64,000 nt of DNA from Cyclonatronum proteinivorum (GCF_003353065.1 NZ_CP027806.1:3740501-3804500), one strand, 5' to 3'. Positions 44,615-54,275 are shown, counted from the stretch's first letter. The notes: generated by a model from the letters alone, not told the origin. Numbers and translations: made by a program.

Positions 44615-47600
44615 GCCGCTTTTCATCCGGAACCTGGAGGTACGGGAAAGTCCCGGTTTTCGGTCGGGTCTGCCGGGCTTTGAGGAAGATTTCTGCGGCG
44701 GCATCAACCTGATTTCCGGGCCGAATGCCGCCGGAAAGAGTACCCTCGCCGAGGCGCTGCAGCGGATGCTCTTCAGCGGACCTGTCCCGCGCTGGCAGCT
44801 GAGCGGCACTTTCTGGGCGGAGCAGACGGCCTGGCGTGTGAGCCTGAGCAGCCGGGAGGTGCACTTTATCCGGAACGGGGAAAAAGCCGCGTTTGCGCAC
44901 GGGCTGCCGGCCTCCGCCGCCGGACGCTATCTGCTGTCGCTGCACGAGCTGATCCGCGCCGATGACCGCGATCTTTCCGCCGAAATCCGCAAGCAGATGA
45001 TCGGCGGCTACGATCCGGACGCCGCGCTCGCCGCGCTGAAGTATGAGTCCGTGAGGCCGCCCCGAAGTATAGCTGAGCACAGTGCGTTTCAAGCGGCGAC
45101 TCAAAATTTAGGGGCCAAACGCCGGCAGGATCAGGAACTGCGCGGGAAGGCTGCGCAGCTCGAGGCCCTGCACCGGCAGCTTGCGGAGGCAGAGCGGGCA
45201 CAGGCACAGCTCGCTTTTCTGGCGCTGCTCGCGGGATGGCGCATGGCTGAGACGGCGGCGGAAGCGGCACGACGGCAGCTCACGGACTTCCCTCCCATCC
45301 CGGCGGCCATGCGCGGCGATCATGCGGATACGCTTCGGCAGCTGAAGGAAGGCATCCGTGAGGCCGCGCGCGAACGTGAGGATGCACAGCGACAGCTCGA
45401 CCGCTACCGGATTGCACTGAAAGAATTGGGTCTGCCGGAAGCGGGCATCAGCCGGGTGCTTACGGACGGGCTGGACAGTCGGCTTCAGCAGTTAAGCGAT
45501 CTGGGTCATGAACAGACCTCAGCGCAAAATACTGAAAAGGAGGCGCAAGCGGCCTGTGCGCGCCTGCGCCAGCAGCTTGATCCCGGCATCAGCGAGGCGC
45601 AGCTCCGGGCTTTCAAGGCCGGTGATGCGGCCCGGCTCGGGGAATGCTGTCGCCGCCGAAGCAGCCTGCTAATGCGCAACGCGCAGCTCCGCGCGCAGGT
45701 AAACGAGCTGGAAGCGCAGATCGAAAAGATTTCCGGTTCTGAAGACGGCGGTCCGCAGGAAAAAGAAGTCCTGCAAAGCGGTGTCCGCGCCCTGAGCGAC
45801 TGGCTCGCCGAACAGCGCACAGAGCCGGGCATCCCCGCGCTTTGGCTCTGGCTTCTGACCGGCGCGGGCGCTGTGTCCGTTCTCCTGAGCGTCCTTGCAG
45901 ATTGGGGCTGGCTGTCCGCCCTCCTGATTCCGATTCTCCTCCTGCTCGGACTCCGCGCCGCCCGTTCGCAAAAGGACGAAGCCCTCAGCCTGCGACAGGC
46001 CGACTTCCAAAAAACCGGACTTTCTTTTTCGGGGGAGTGGGTTTCGGGGGATGTGCTTCCAAACCTGAACCGGCTGCTGAAACAACTCGAAACACAGGTG
46101 AGGCTGGATGCCGTCATCCAGCAAAAGCAAACCCTCGCGGGTCAGCTTTCAACCCTCGAAAATCAGCTACAGCGTCAGGAACCGGAAATGGACGAACTGC
46201 GCGCGCAGCTCGGTACCCTGCCGGATATCGCACAGCTTCGGGAGGAGCCGGATGCCGTTTTTGTTCTCGTGAGTCAGCTGCAAGCCTGGCAGCAGGCGGA
46301 TGTATCGCTCGAACAGGCCCGGGCGCGTATCACCCTAAACCAGGATCAGCAGGCGCAGGTACGCCGCGACATGCACCGGCTCATGAAGCCCTTCCTGCCG
46401 GATTTCCCGGAACCGCCGGCTGACCTCCCCGAAGCGCAGGCGCGTTTTAAGGCACTGCGCCGCAAAGCGGAAGACTGGCGGGACAAACAGCAGCAGATTG
46501 ACAACACCACACAGCAGCTTCAAAGCATCAGCCGCAGCCTGACAGAGCTTCAGCACCGAAAAGATGCGCTGCTGACTGAGCTTGGCCTTGGTCAGGTAGC
46601 AGAGGACGAGCAGCTTGTTTTTGTGTGGGATGAAGTGCTTCCGGCCTTTCGGGAGGCGCAGGGGGAGGTCCGCGATCGGGAGCAAGATGCACGACGTGAG
46701 AAAGAGCGGGTGATGCAGCACGCGCTTTTCCCCGCATCCGGTGAAGCGGTCTTTACGCTTTCGGAAGCGGAGATTGAGCGGGAGCAGGCGGCGCTGTCGG
46801 ACGCCCCCGAACGTTACCGGCAGCTGAGCCGGGAAATCACCCAAACCGAAACCCTGATTCAGCAGGCACGGCGCGCGCATAGCCTCGAAGACGCCCTCGC
46901 GGCACAGGCCGAGGCAGCAGAAGCCCTGCGGGAGCGGTACCGGGCGAGCCTGAAAGCCGCGGTGGGTCAGGCGCTGGTGGAGCAGCTAAAAGCGCGCATC
47001 AGCCGCGACAACGTGCCGGAGGTGCTGCAGCGGGCGCGGAAGTACTTCGCGGACATCACGCAGGGCCGGTACGAGCTGGTGAGCGGGGAGGCGTTTTCGG
47101 CCTTTGACGTGCAGGATAACGCGCTCCGAAGCCTTGACGAGCTTTCGAGTGGTACGCGGATTCAGCTGCTGCTGGCGGTGCGTCTGGCGTGGATTGAAAC
47201 GCAGGAGGGCGAACGGCGCTTCCCGCTGTTTTGCGACGAGCTGCTGGCCAACAGCGACGACCTGCGGGCACAGGCCATCATCCGGGCACTGGCGGCGATC
47301 AGCGCGCAGGGGTGGCAGGTGTTCTACTTCACCGCGCAGGGCGATGAGGTCGCCAAGTGGGAACAAATCCTGGGCGAACTCCCGGAAAGCGACCGGCCCG
47401 AAATCCGGCATTTCCGGATGAAAGCGGGTGTTGGGGAAACGACCGTGCCTGCGGGTCAGCCATTCACCCCGCTCACCCTGCCGGAGGTGCCCTCCGCCGA
47501 AGGTCACAGCCGGGAAAGCTACGCCGAAGCTGTACAGGCGCCCCGCCTCAACCCGCTCACGCAGGAGGTCGCGCAGCTTCACATCGCCTGGCTGATGACC

Positions 47601-48104
47601 AAACCTGAGCAAACCGAACAGCTTTTACGGCTCGGCATCCGGGTTTGGGGTCAGTTGTCGGCGCAGCTCGAGCATCCGGCGGTTCGCGCGCTGCTCAGCG
47701 GGGAAACGCGAAAAAGGCTGCGTCAGCGGATGCAGCTGCTTTCCTACGCCATTGCGCAATGGCGAACCGGCCGGAATCAGCCGGTCTTCGCCGACGATCT
47801 CGAAGCCTCAGGCGCGGTCAGTGACACCTTCCTGCCCCGGGTGCTGGAGCTCCTCGAAAGCGAACACTGCCAAAACGACCCCGAACGCCTCATCGCCGCC
47901 CTGCGCAGCGGCGAAGTGTCCGGCTTCCGGTCCGGCAAAACCGACGAACTCGAAGCCTGGCTCACCGGGCAGGGCAAAATCAGCGCGCAAGAGCCTTTGC
48001 CCGAGGAAGAACTCCGCAGCCGCATCCTGCTTTATGCAAAGGAGCACGGGATGGAGGACGGGATTTTGGGGGTGGTTTGGGATGGGGTTGGGGAGAGATT
48101 GTAG
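44607..48104 (+). CDS. SMC-like ATPase of the YhaN/SbcC type
   Basis: 1165 residues. Walker A ISGPNAAGKSTLAEAL is at about 36-51. Two long Gln/Arg/Leu/Ala-rich coiled coils follow, interrupted by a hydrophobic hairpin at about 411-452 (WLWLLTGAGAVSVLLSVLA; LIPILLLLGL) that looks like two membrane helices, as in Bacillus YhaN. The ABC signature LSSGTRIQLLLAVRLAW (about 845) and Walker B FPLFCDELLANSD (about 871) follow. An unusual ~260-residue mostly helical C-terminal extension comes after the ATPase. With the overlapping phosphoesterase it should form a double-strand-end processing complex. GC content and Ala/Gln/Arg use are higher than in the array. Confidence 0.88.
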   Translation: MAEPLFIRNLEVRESPGFRSGLPGFEEDFCGGINLISGPNAAGKSTLAEALQRMLFSGPVPRWQLSGTFWAEQTAWRVSLSSREVHFIRNGEKAAFAHGLPASAAGRYLLSLHELIRADDRDLSAEIRKQMIGGYDPDAALAALKYESVRPPRSIAEHSAFQAATQNLGAKRRQDQELRGKAAQLEALHRQLAEAERAQAQLAFLALLAGWRMAETAAEAARRQLTDFPPIPAAMRGDHADTLRQLKEGIREAAREREDAQRQLDRYRIALKELGLPEAGISRVLTDGLDSRLQQLSDLGHEQTSAQNTEKEAQAACARLRQQLDPGISEAQLRAFKAGDAARLGECCRRRSSLLMRNAQLRAQVNELEAQIEKISGSEDGGPQEKEVLQSGVRALSDWLAEQRTEPGIPALWLWLLTGAGAVSVLLSVLADWGWLSALLIPILLLLGLRAARSQKDEALSLRQADFQKTGLSFSGEWVSGDVLPNLNRLLKQLETQVRLDAVIQQKQTLAGQLSTLENQLQRQEPEMDELRAQLGTLPDIAQLREEPDAVFVLVSQLQAWQQADVSLEQARARITLNQDQQAQVRRDMHRLMKPFLPDFPEPPADLPEAQARFKALRRKAEDWRDKQQQIDNTTQQLQSISRSLTELQHRKDALLTELGLGQVAEDEQLVFVWDEVLPAFREAQGEVRDREQDARREKERVMQHALFPASGEAVFTLSEAEIEREQAALSDAPERYRQLSREITQTETLIQQARRAHSLEDALAAQAEAAEALRERYRASLKAAVGQALVEQLKARISRDNVPEVLQRARKYFADITQGRYELVSGEAFSAFDVQDNALRSLDELSSGTRIQLLLAVRLAWIETQEGERRFPLFCDELLANSDDLRAQAIIRALAAISAQGWQVFYFTAQGDEVAKWEQILGELPESDRPEIRHFRMKAGVGETTVPAGQPFTPLTLPEVPSAEGHSRESYAEAVQAPRLNPLTQEVAQLHIAWLMTKPEQTEQLLRLGIRVWGQLSAQLEHPAVRALLSGETRKRLRQRMQLLSYAIAQWRTGRNQPVFADDLEASGAVSDTFLPRVLELLESEHCQNDPERLIAALRSGEVSGFRSGKTDELEAWLTGQGKISAQEPLPEEELRSRILLYAKEHGMEDGILGVVWDGVGERL

Positions 48105-48255
48105 CACCGAACGGCCTGCGCTTTTTGATCCCATCCGGAACACTCCGCCCCGACTTCCTGTTAACTGCCCTACATCTTTACCGCTAACAGCCTGATTTGG
48201 CTTGTTTTCGCACTTCCTATTCTTCTTTTATCTTCCAACAAACTTCGCTTCCACT

Positions 48256-48891
48256 ATGAACAGGCATTCGCATCCAGCTGCTCCCGCTTCGGCTCCCGCT
48301 TCCGTTTCGGAAAAAGACAACCAAAACACATCCCCCCAACCCCTCACCGGCAGCGCATCAGCGCATGAAGCCGATACTTATGCGGCCGGGTTCGACCGCC
48401 GCACGTTTCTGCGCACAGCCGGATCTGCGGCGCTGTTTGCCTTTCTCGGCATCAGCCTCAGCAGCTGCGGCGTTACCGATTCGGGTGCCGGAAACGACGA
48501 CAATCAAAACGGAAATGGCAGCGGGAATGGAAACGGTACTCCGCCTCCGGGTGCCATTGTGATCGAGGGCAATACCATCACCCTAAACCTTTCTTTCAGT
48601 GAGCTCGAGAACCTGCGCCTCGCCGGGGGATGGCGAAATATCTCACAGGCCCGCACCCTCGTCGTGAATGTGGATGGCAGCCTGATTCGCGCCTTCTCGG
48701 CGGTTTGTCCGCATGCGGGCTGTGCCGATTCCTGGCAGTACAACAACAACCGCTTTGTGTGCACCTGTCACAATTCCATCTTTGAGAATTCAGGTCAGCG
48801 GGTAAGCGGCCCGGCCAACCGGAACCTCACGGAGTTTGAAGTTGCGCGTGACCCGCAGGATGAGAACATCGTAGTTATTACAAGATCATGA
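48256..48891 (+). CDS. Rieske [2Fe-2S] protein with Tat-like signal and lipobox
   Basis: 211 residues from ATG 48256. A polar N-terminus leads to FDRRTFLRTAGSAALFAFLG, a twin-arginine-like signal, followed by a possible lipobox ISLSSC (Cys about 72). After a Gly/Asn-rich linker the Rieske domain has VCPHAGCADSW (Cys/His ligands, about 155-165) and FVCTCHNSIFENSGQRVSGPA (second Cys/His pair, about 174-194). The cluster is predicted to face the periplasm and carry electrons. It overlaps the YceI gene by 4 bp (ATGA), and a DUF5777 barrel gene follows, so the three form one operon. No cytochrome b gene is adjacent. Confidence 0.9.
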   Translation: MNRHSHPAAPASAPASVSEKDNQNTSPQPLTGSASAHEADTYAAGFDRRTFLRTAGSAALFAFLGISLSSCGVTDSGAGNDDNQNGNGSGNGNGTPPPGAIVIEGNTITLNLSFSELENLRLAGGWRNISQARTLVVNVDGSLIRAFSAVCPHAGCADSWQYNNNRFVCTCHNSIFENSGQRVSGPANRNLTEFEVARDPQDENIVVITRS

Positions 48892-49490
48892 GTTTTACAT
48901 TCAGAATGGCAAGCAGCGCGGTCATAGCTGTGCTGCTGATGGCTTTTTCGGCCCCGCAGGAACGCCCCGCCCCGCCGGCCTATGAAAACGAACCGGTCCG
49001 TTTTATGTCGGACAGCGGATACGTCGAATTCGTATCCCGTGCGCCCCTGCACGAGTTTGCGGGCACCTCGCAGCAGCTCAGCGGCCTGATTGACCTCGAA
49101 ACGCAGATTCTGGATTTCTTTGTCGATCTCGAAACCCTCGATACCGGCAACCGGCGGCGGGACCGCGACATGCGGCGTAAATATCTGGAAACGCACCGCT
49201 TCCCCTTCGCGGAGTTCACCGGCACCTTTACCGAAACGGTACCGGCTTCTCTCTCAGAACGCACTCCCGTAACCGTTCAAGGCAGCTTTACCATGCGCGA
49301 AATTACGCACGAAATACAGGTTGATGGCTTCCTGACCCCTGAAGACGGCGGCATCCGCGTAACTGCGAGCTGGGAAATCCTGCTGGAAGATTATAACATC
49401 GACCGGCCCCGAATTGTATTTTACGAACTCAGCGATGTGCAGCGGGTTTCGATCGACATCCTGCTGCAACCCGTCGCTGAAACACCCTGA
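48888..49490 (+). CDS. YceI-like periplasmic protein
   Basis: 200 residues with a signal peptide (MASSAVIAVLLMAFSAP). The mature protein shows the YceI lipocalin pattern: GYVEFVSRAPLHEFAGTS, LSGLIDLETQILDFFVDLET, RDMRRKYLETHRFPFAEFTG, VTVQGSFTMREITHEIQVDG and ILLEDYNIDRP. YceI proteins bind polyisoprenoid or amphiphilic molecules. Its ATG overlaps the Rieske stop codon, indicating translational coupling, and a barrel gene follows 26 bp downstream. Confidence 0.9.
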   Translation: MSFTFRMASSAVIAVLLMAFSAPQERPAPPAYENEPVRFMSDSGYVEFVSRAPLHEFAGTSQQLSGLIDLETQILDFFVDLETLDTGNRRRDRDMRRKYLETHRFPFAEFTGTFTETVPASLSERTPVTVQGSFTMREITHEIQVDGFLTPEDGGIRVTASWEILLEDYNIDRPRIVFYELSDVQRVSIDILLQPVAETP

Positions 49491-49516
49491 TTTTTTTCAC
49501 CTTAGTTCCCTTTATC

Positions 49517-50410
49517 ATGCGCCATCCCTCTGCAACCCTGAGCCTCGTTCTTATCCAGCTGGGTTTCTTAATCACCGAAACCGCCCATGGGCAGCTGCAA
49601 CGGGAGCGCGCGCAGGTACAGCGCCCCGTCGAGCTGGTTTTCCCGACCCCGCGCCACATCAACCTCGCCACGACCGAGCCGCTCGCAGCCGGAGAGCTGT
49701 ACTACAGCATCATGCACACCTTCGGGCAAATCGACAACGGCGCGGGCAATTTATGGGGGATTGATTCCGGCGCGAACATCCGCTTCAACATCGAATACGG
49801 CTTTACGGAGCGGCTCTCGGTTTCGGTCGGTCGGTCATCGATGGATAAAGTTTTTGAGCTGGGCGGGCGCTACCTCCTCCTTCAGCAGCAAACCGGCGGC
49901 GCACAAAACATGCCGGTTTCCCTGGCCCTGAACCTCACCGGCGGCATCATGACCGTGCCCTCCGACCTGCTCTTTGAGTCGTTCGAATTCAGCGACCGCC
50001 TGCTCTTTTCGGCCGCAATGCCGGTTTCCCGCGGATTCAGCGACCGCCTGAGCATACTCGCGGTGCCCATGTTCGCGCAGTTCAGCCGCACCGCCGGCAA
50101 CATGCGCCTTGATGATGTCAGCGACAGCTGGTACGCCGGCCTTGGTTTGGGCGCACGTTATGGCCTCACGCTCCGGCACGCCCTCACCCTGCAATACCTG
50201 CCCGCATGGCGCGACAGCACGGAGCAATTCAGTCACGGCTTCGGCTTCGGGATCGACATCAAAACCGGCGGGCACGTCTTCCAGCTCTTCTTCACCAACA
50301 CGCAGGCCCTCAACGACGCCTACCTGCTCGGCGCAACACACGGCGACATCCTCGACGGCGGCCTCCGCTTCGGCTTCAACATCAACCGCTCGTTTGTGGT
50401 GCGGAGTTAG
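49517..50410 (+). CDS. DUF5777 family outer-membrane beta-barrel protein
   Basis: 297 residues with a signal peptide (ATLSLVLIQLGFLITETAHG). The mature part begins VELVFPTPRHINLATTEPL, then AAGELYYSIMHTFGQIDNGA and NIRFNIEYGFTERLSVSVGRS; this is the DUF5777 barrel pattern. Amphipathic strands continue to the C-terminus (LRFGFNINRSFVVRS). Members of this family commonly sit beside YceI and redox proteins in Bacteroidota, as here. It is probably the outer-membrane partner of the Rieske/YceI pair; its function is unknown. Confidence 0.85.
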   Translation: MRHPSATLSLVLIQLGFLITETAHGQLQRERAQVQRPVELVFPTPRHINLATTEPLAAGELYYSIMHTFGQIDNGAGNLWGIDSGANIRFNIEYGFTERLSVSVGRSSMDKVFELGGRYLLLQQQTGGAQNMPVSLALNLTGGIMTVPSDLLFESFEFSDRLLFSAAMPVSRGFSDRLSILAVPMFAQFSRTAGNMRLDDVSDSWYAGLGLGARYGLTLRHALTLQYLPAWRDSTEQFSHGFGFGIDIKTGGHVFQLFFTNTQALNDAYLLGATHGDILDGGLRFGFNINRSFVVRS

Positions 50411-50489
50411 AGGCACCGAAATCAGGCTCCCTTTAAGCGCGGATATCACCTCAGCCTAAGTCCGGCTTCCATGTAATTACATGCGTTTA

Positions 50490-50580
50490 TTTTTTTGGGG
50501 GAAACGCCGTGCACATCACGGTCTTTCGAGTCAGCACGAAAGTCCCCAAGCCTGCGGAGCGCGCCTTGCTTTTGGGGGTT
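50490..50580 (+). repeat. Terminator-linked ~90-bp dispersed element, copy 7
   Basis: T7, GGGGGAAACGCCGTGCACATC, ACGGTCTTTCGAG, a variable middle, GTCCCCAAGCCTGCGG, then GCGCCTTGCTTTTGGGGG. A palindrome CATGTAATTACATG precedes the T run. It follows the DUF5777 gene, in the same relation to gene ends as the other copies. Confidence 0.75.
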
Positions 50581-50713
50581 TTGCGGCAATCAAGCAACAA
50601 ACAAAGCCAACTTGGAAGGCCCCCGTAAATGTCTGTCAACCTGCTGGAGCTGGAGACGCGATGAATCGCCTCTCTACTGTTCGGATTGTGCACACTCTTC
50701 CACCCCCCAACAT

Positions 50714-50759
50714 AAAACAAAGCCCTGCCAAATCTTTCGATTCAGCAGGGCTTTGTTTT
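50714..50759 (-). terminator. Terminator of the tRNA-Arg gene
   Basis: A perfect 15-bp stem, AAAACAAAGCCCTGC against GCAGGGCTTTGTTTT, with a 16-base loop, lies just beyond the tRNA 3' end. Its A/T ends make it usable on both strands. Confidence 0.9.
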
Positions 50760-50765
50760 ATGTTT

Positions 50766-50842
50766 TGGTACGCCCGAAGGGATTCGAACCCCTGGCCTTC
50801 AGAACCGGAATCTGACGCTCTATCCAGCTGAGCTACGGGCGC
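50766..50842 (-). tRNA. tRNA-Arg (anticodon CCG)
   Basis: The minus-strand transcript folds as a cloverleaf. The acceptor arm is GCGCCCG/CGGGCGT, with D-arm AGCTCAGCTGGATAGAGC, anticodon stem TCAGA/TCTGA around loop TTCCGGT (anticodon CCG, reading CGG) and T-arm GGGGTTCGAATCCC. CCA is encoded at the 3' end (50768-50766). It is followed by a strong terminator on the same strand. Confidence 0.95.
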
Positions 50843-51028
50843 ATTTTTTTCAAGACTTCAAATATAAGCAATTATGAAGCTGATTTCCATCCTAAAATAA
50901 GCCCCCCTGAAGCCCGGCGCGGAATCCCTGCTTTCCTTTTTGTACTCTCCGCGGTTTGGGCTAATTTAATCCCGCAAGTTTTTTTTGCTCGCACAACCTC
51001 CCATTTCAACCCTTTTCCCCCACCTGCT

Positions 51029-52060
51029 ATGACGACTCCCGAAACGCCATCTACTTTATTGAGGAAACGCCTTGCTGGTATGGCGATCTTTACCGTGATC
51101 CTCATGGTAACCCTTCCGCAACTGTTCAGCTGTGAAAGCGATACCGGCGGCAACCCGGAAACCCTCACTCAGGCCGAACTGCCCGCCATAGACCGCGAGC
51201 AGCTGCTGGGCGATATCGAATTTCTTTCTTCTGACGCCCTTGCGGGACGTTTCCCCGGCACCGAGGGCAGCCGCCTGGCGCAGGAGCATATTATTGCCCG
51301 TTTTACCGCGCTTGGTGTTGAAACGGTTGGGGATGACTTTCGCCACAGCTTTTCGCACATCAATCCAAGAAACAACACTGAATTCCCGGAGGCGGTGAAC
51401 GTCATCGGGCTGATTCCCGGCACGGAGAACCCGGAGCGCTTTATCGCTGTAACCGCACATTATGACCATCTTGGCATGCATGATGGCGAAATCTTCAACG
51501 GCGCGGATGACAATGCTTCCGGCGTCGGCGGACTGCTTGCAGCTGCGCGGCATTTCACCGAAAACCCGCCGGCGCACTCGCTGCTGCTACTCGCCCTCGA
51601 TGTGGAAGAGCAGGGCCTCGGCGGAGCAGCCTACTTTGTTGAAAATCCGGCTGTCCCCCTCGATCAGATTGTAATGAATCTGAACATGGATATGATCAGC
51701 CATAATTTTGAAGACCGTCTTGTAGCTGCGGGTACCTTTCACTATCCTTTCCTGCGGCCTTTTATTGAAGAAGCGACCGCAGCAAGTCCGCTGGAAATTA
51801 TTTTCAGCTTCGACAATCCCGACGCCCCTCAGGATTGGACCTTTTCTTCCGATCACGGTCCTTTTCATGCTGCGGGCATTCCGTTTATCTACTTCGGGGT
51901 CGAAGATCATGAGCACTATCACACGCCTACCGACACCTTCGAAAACATCAATCCGGATTTCTATGTAACGGCTGTGCGCACCATTATAAACGTACTGGAT
52001 CATCTCGATCAGAACCTCAGCGATATCGAAGCCCTGCACGAAGGCGCGCTGCTCGAATAA
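51029..52060 (+). CDS. M28 family zinc aminopeptidase, probable lipoprotein
   Basis: 343 residues. The hydrophobic N-terminal segment (AGMAIFTVILMVTLPQLFSC) ends in a lipobox Cys at about 35. The M28 zinc ligands are visible: VTAHYDHLGMHDGE (His and Asp), GADDNASGVGG (bridging Asp), LDVEEQGLGGAAYF (catalytic Glu and Glu ligand), MNLNMDMISHN (Asp) and EHYHTPTDTFENI (His). It should release N-terminal amino acids from peptides in the periplasm or at the outer membrane, complementing the S8 endopeptidases. Its TAA stop abuts MITE B directly. Confidence 0.92.
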   Translation: MTTPETPSTLLRKRLAGMAIFTVILMVTLPQLFSCESDTGGNPETLTQAELPAIDREQLLGDIEFLSSDALAGRFPGTEGSRLAQEHIIARFTALGVETVGDDFRHSFSHINPRNNTEFPEAVNVIGLIPGTENPERFIAVTAHYDHLGMHDGEIFNGADDNASGVGGLLAAARHFTENPPAHSLLLLALDVEEQGLGGAAYFVENPAVPLDQIVMNLNMDMISHNFEDRLVAAGTFHYPFLRPFIEEATAASPLEIIFSFDNPDAPQDWTFSSDHGPFHAAGIPFIYFGVEDHEHYHTPTDTFENINPDFYVTAVRTIINVLDHLDQNLSDIEALHEGALLE

Positions 52061-52286
52061 CCCGCATTATTCACCAAGAAATTTTCTTGCTGGCAAGGCG
52101 AAGCTGAAAACTCAGCGGAAGGGTACCTAAGTACCCTGAGCATGAGTTTTCAGCTTCAACGCAGCCAGCGGGGAAATTTCGCAGTCTTAACACCACACCC
52201 CAATTTGGGCTATCAGTGTTTTTCGTTAAGACAAATCTAAACTTACGTTTAGCTAATAAATCCAGTTTAATTGTGAATAATGCGGG
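52061..52286. mobile_element. MITE-like element B, 226 bp
   Basis: Same terminal inverted repeats as element A (CCCGCATTATTCAC and GTGAATAATGCGGG) but inserted in the opposite orientation. The long hairpin arms GAAGCTGAAAACTCA and TGAGTTTTCAGCTTC are kept. The flanking bases are ATAA and TTAA, an imperfect 4-bp repeat that includes the stop codon of the M28 gene. There is no open frame. Confidence 0.85.
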
Positions 52287-52317
52287 TTAAGCCGGAAACA
52301 CACACACCCGAAAAAAA

Positions 52318-52364
52318 ACAAAAGGTACCTGTCTCCAAAATAATGAGACGGGTACCTTTTTTTG
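52318..52364. terminator. Bidirectional terminator between MITE B and the lipase gene
   Basis: AAAGGTACC-T-GTCTC pairs with GAGAC-G-GGTACCTTT around a 9-base loop, with T7 on the right and an A-rich stretch on the left. It lies beyond the 3' end of the minus-strand lipase gene. Confidence 0.9.
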
Positions 52365-52405
52365 TGAAGGACGGAAGCGCAACTGGCGAACAGTTTCCCG
52401 GACCG

Positions 52406-53887
52406 TTACCTGCGGCTTACCGTAAGCTCGAGCGCACCTTTGAATCCTTTGCCGGATTTCAGCGGAATCCGGAATACGCCGTCAGAAACGGGTTCGGCCT
52501 GACTCCCCCTGTTTTCGCCCCAGCCTTCATCCGTGAGCGCGTAGCGCAAGTTGAAGCCCGCCCCGGATCGCGTCGCTTTCAGCGTAATCTGCTCCCGGTA
52601 CAGGTTTTCACCCGGGATACGGTTACGCCTGAAAATACGGCCGTCGATTTCGTACTCGGTCGTTTTTACAGCAAGATCTACCGTAAACACAAGCGTACGG
52701 CCGGTCTCAATATTTGACGAATCCAGAAAAGCCGTAAACAGCACCGGCATGCGCTCCGGTTTAGGCACCCACCTACCGGCCGCATTTTTCGCGAACAGTT
52801 CGTCGAACACCTTAAAACCAGCGGACTGATTATCGACCTTGCGTTCGCTGAGCTTGAACATTTCCCCGCGCACCATGACCGTGTTTTCGAAATAGTAGGA
52901 TACCCTGACCCTGCGACCCTGGTTAAGGGCCTTTTGCACGCTTGGCGGCAGCGGCAGGTCTTCAAGGTGCAGCACAGCCTTCACAGCTACATCCCCAAAG
53001 AGAAAGCGGGTCAGGTTTTGGTAGCCTTCCTCAGAATTCACCAGACCAAATGCACCGCTGTGACTGTGATGGGTATAGGCCCGCGGCGCCCCCTGAACGC
53101 TGGCATTTCTGATCAGGACAAGTCCGTCGCTCAGCGAACCTACCACTCTTCGCATGGCTCCGTAATCGGCGGGATTGGTCCCTACAAGTGAGAAAAAGCG
53201 GTCTTCAGGAAATTTTCCGTTCAGGGTATCAACACGGTCATGAGCATCGAGTCCGAGATATGCTGCCATTTGCCGCCGGTTGAAATTATTCATATCCCAT
53301 CCGCTTAGAAAGCGTGACACATTGATATTTCCAATTTCAATGCCATTGTGCGGGGTACCATAGGTGAACACTTTATCGACCATTGCCTTGGCCGCTGCGT
53401 CACCGATGGCATCATTTTGCAGAAGACAGCGCGCAATCAGTCCGCCCATGGAATGCGCTACGAGATAGACGCGAAAATCCTGCCGTGCCTGCGCATCATC
53501 CCCGCACACCTGATCGCGGGTTTTCAGAATCAGGTCACTCAGCCCTTCAGCGGCCTGCTCTATTGACGGCCTGCCCGCTCCGGTTCCGAAATCGCCGTCC
53601 GCCTGATCGTAGTAGCGATGGATGATAACACTCTTCGCCGGAATATCGCCATCAATCACCTCACCACCGGCATAGTTATCGGTATAACCAAAATCCTTCA
53701 TCAGCCGGATGAGCGGCGATTCGAAAAACTGCTGCCGGACCTCGCCTTTGTGGTTCTGCCGGATTTTGGTCGTACCGAGATTGAATCCCATATAGGGCGT
53801 TGACGTGGTGTCGTCAATATCAGACTGTCTCATGGCGTAGCCACGGATGTAAATAATCGGATAAAAGGGCGCTTTAATCTTTGCCAT
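52406..53887 (-). CDS. Alpha/beta-hydrolase lipase/esterase-like protein
   Basis: 493 residues from ATG 53887, chosen because GAGG lies 8 bases upstream and the fold begins there (MAKIKAPFYPIIYIRGYAM); longer in-frame starts add 76 unlikely residues. The nucleophile elbow is VYLVAHSMGGLIARCLLQ (Ser about 167), followed by VFTYGTPHNGI, as in PGAP1-like and triacylglycerol lipases. SYTHHSHSG-like residues (YTHHSHSGAFG) further on may hold the catalytic His. The C-terminal ~170 residues are beta-rich (VRVSYYFENTVMVRGEMF) and may be a binding domain. There is no signal peptide, so a cytoplasmic location is likely. The substrate is unknown. Confidence 0.85.
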   Translation of the reverse strand: MAKIKAPFYPIIYIRGYAMRQSDIDDTTSTPYMGFNLGTTKIRQNHKGEVRQQFFESPLIRLMKDFGYTDNYAGGEVIDGDIPAKSVIIHRYYDQADGDFGTGAGRPSIEQAAEGLSDLILKTRDQVCGDDAQARQDFRVYLVAHSMGGLIARCLLQNDAIGDAAAKAMVDKVFTYGTPHNGIEIGNINVSRFLSGWDMNNFNRRQMAAYLGLDAHDRVDTLNGKFPEDRFFSLVGTNPADYGAMRRVVGSLSDGLVLIRNASVQGAPRAYTHHSHSGAFGLVNSEEGYQNLTRFLFGDVAVKAVLHLEDLPLPPSVQKALNQGRRVRVSYYFENTVMVRGEMFKLSERKVDNQSAGFKVFDELFAKNAAGRWVPKPERMPVLFTAFLDSSNIETGRTLVFTVDLAVKTTEYEIDGRIFRRNRIPGENLYREQITLKATRSGAGFNLRYALTDEGWGENRGSQAEPVSDGVFRIPLKSGKGFKGALELTVSRR

Positions 53888-54275
53888 AATGTTTACCTCG
53901 CAGGTTGTTTGGGATGTCTTTTGATTTCGAAAATGTGCCCCCCCGGCCTCTGAACGGGTCACAAAGTAGGATAACCTTATAAATGTGAAACAGCCTTTCA
54001 GGGCCGGAATCGCAATGGGCTCATTTTGCACGATACCTAATAAAAAGCGCTTTTCAAAAGCATTTAAGACGCTGCACGGTGCAACCCTGAGAACGCCAAA
54101 TTTTACCCGGCACAAAAAATACGGTAGCTTGGCGCAAATCTTTCAACTCCCTCATCTTCTTGCGGTTTAGGCTGTCATCCCCGCTTATTTTTCACGAGTT
54201 TAGGAAAAACCTTATCATCACCTCTTAGCCGCCTGAGCGACCCCGCTGCGTCTGCCGCTTACCTTTACTGCCCAA

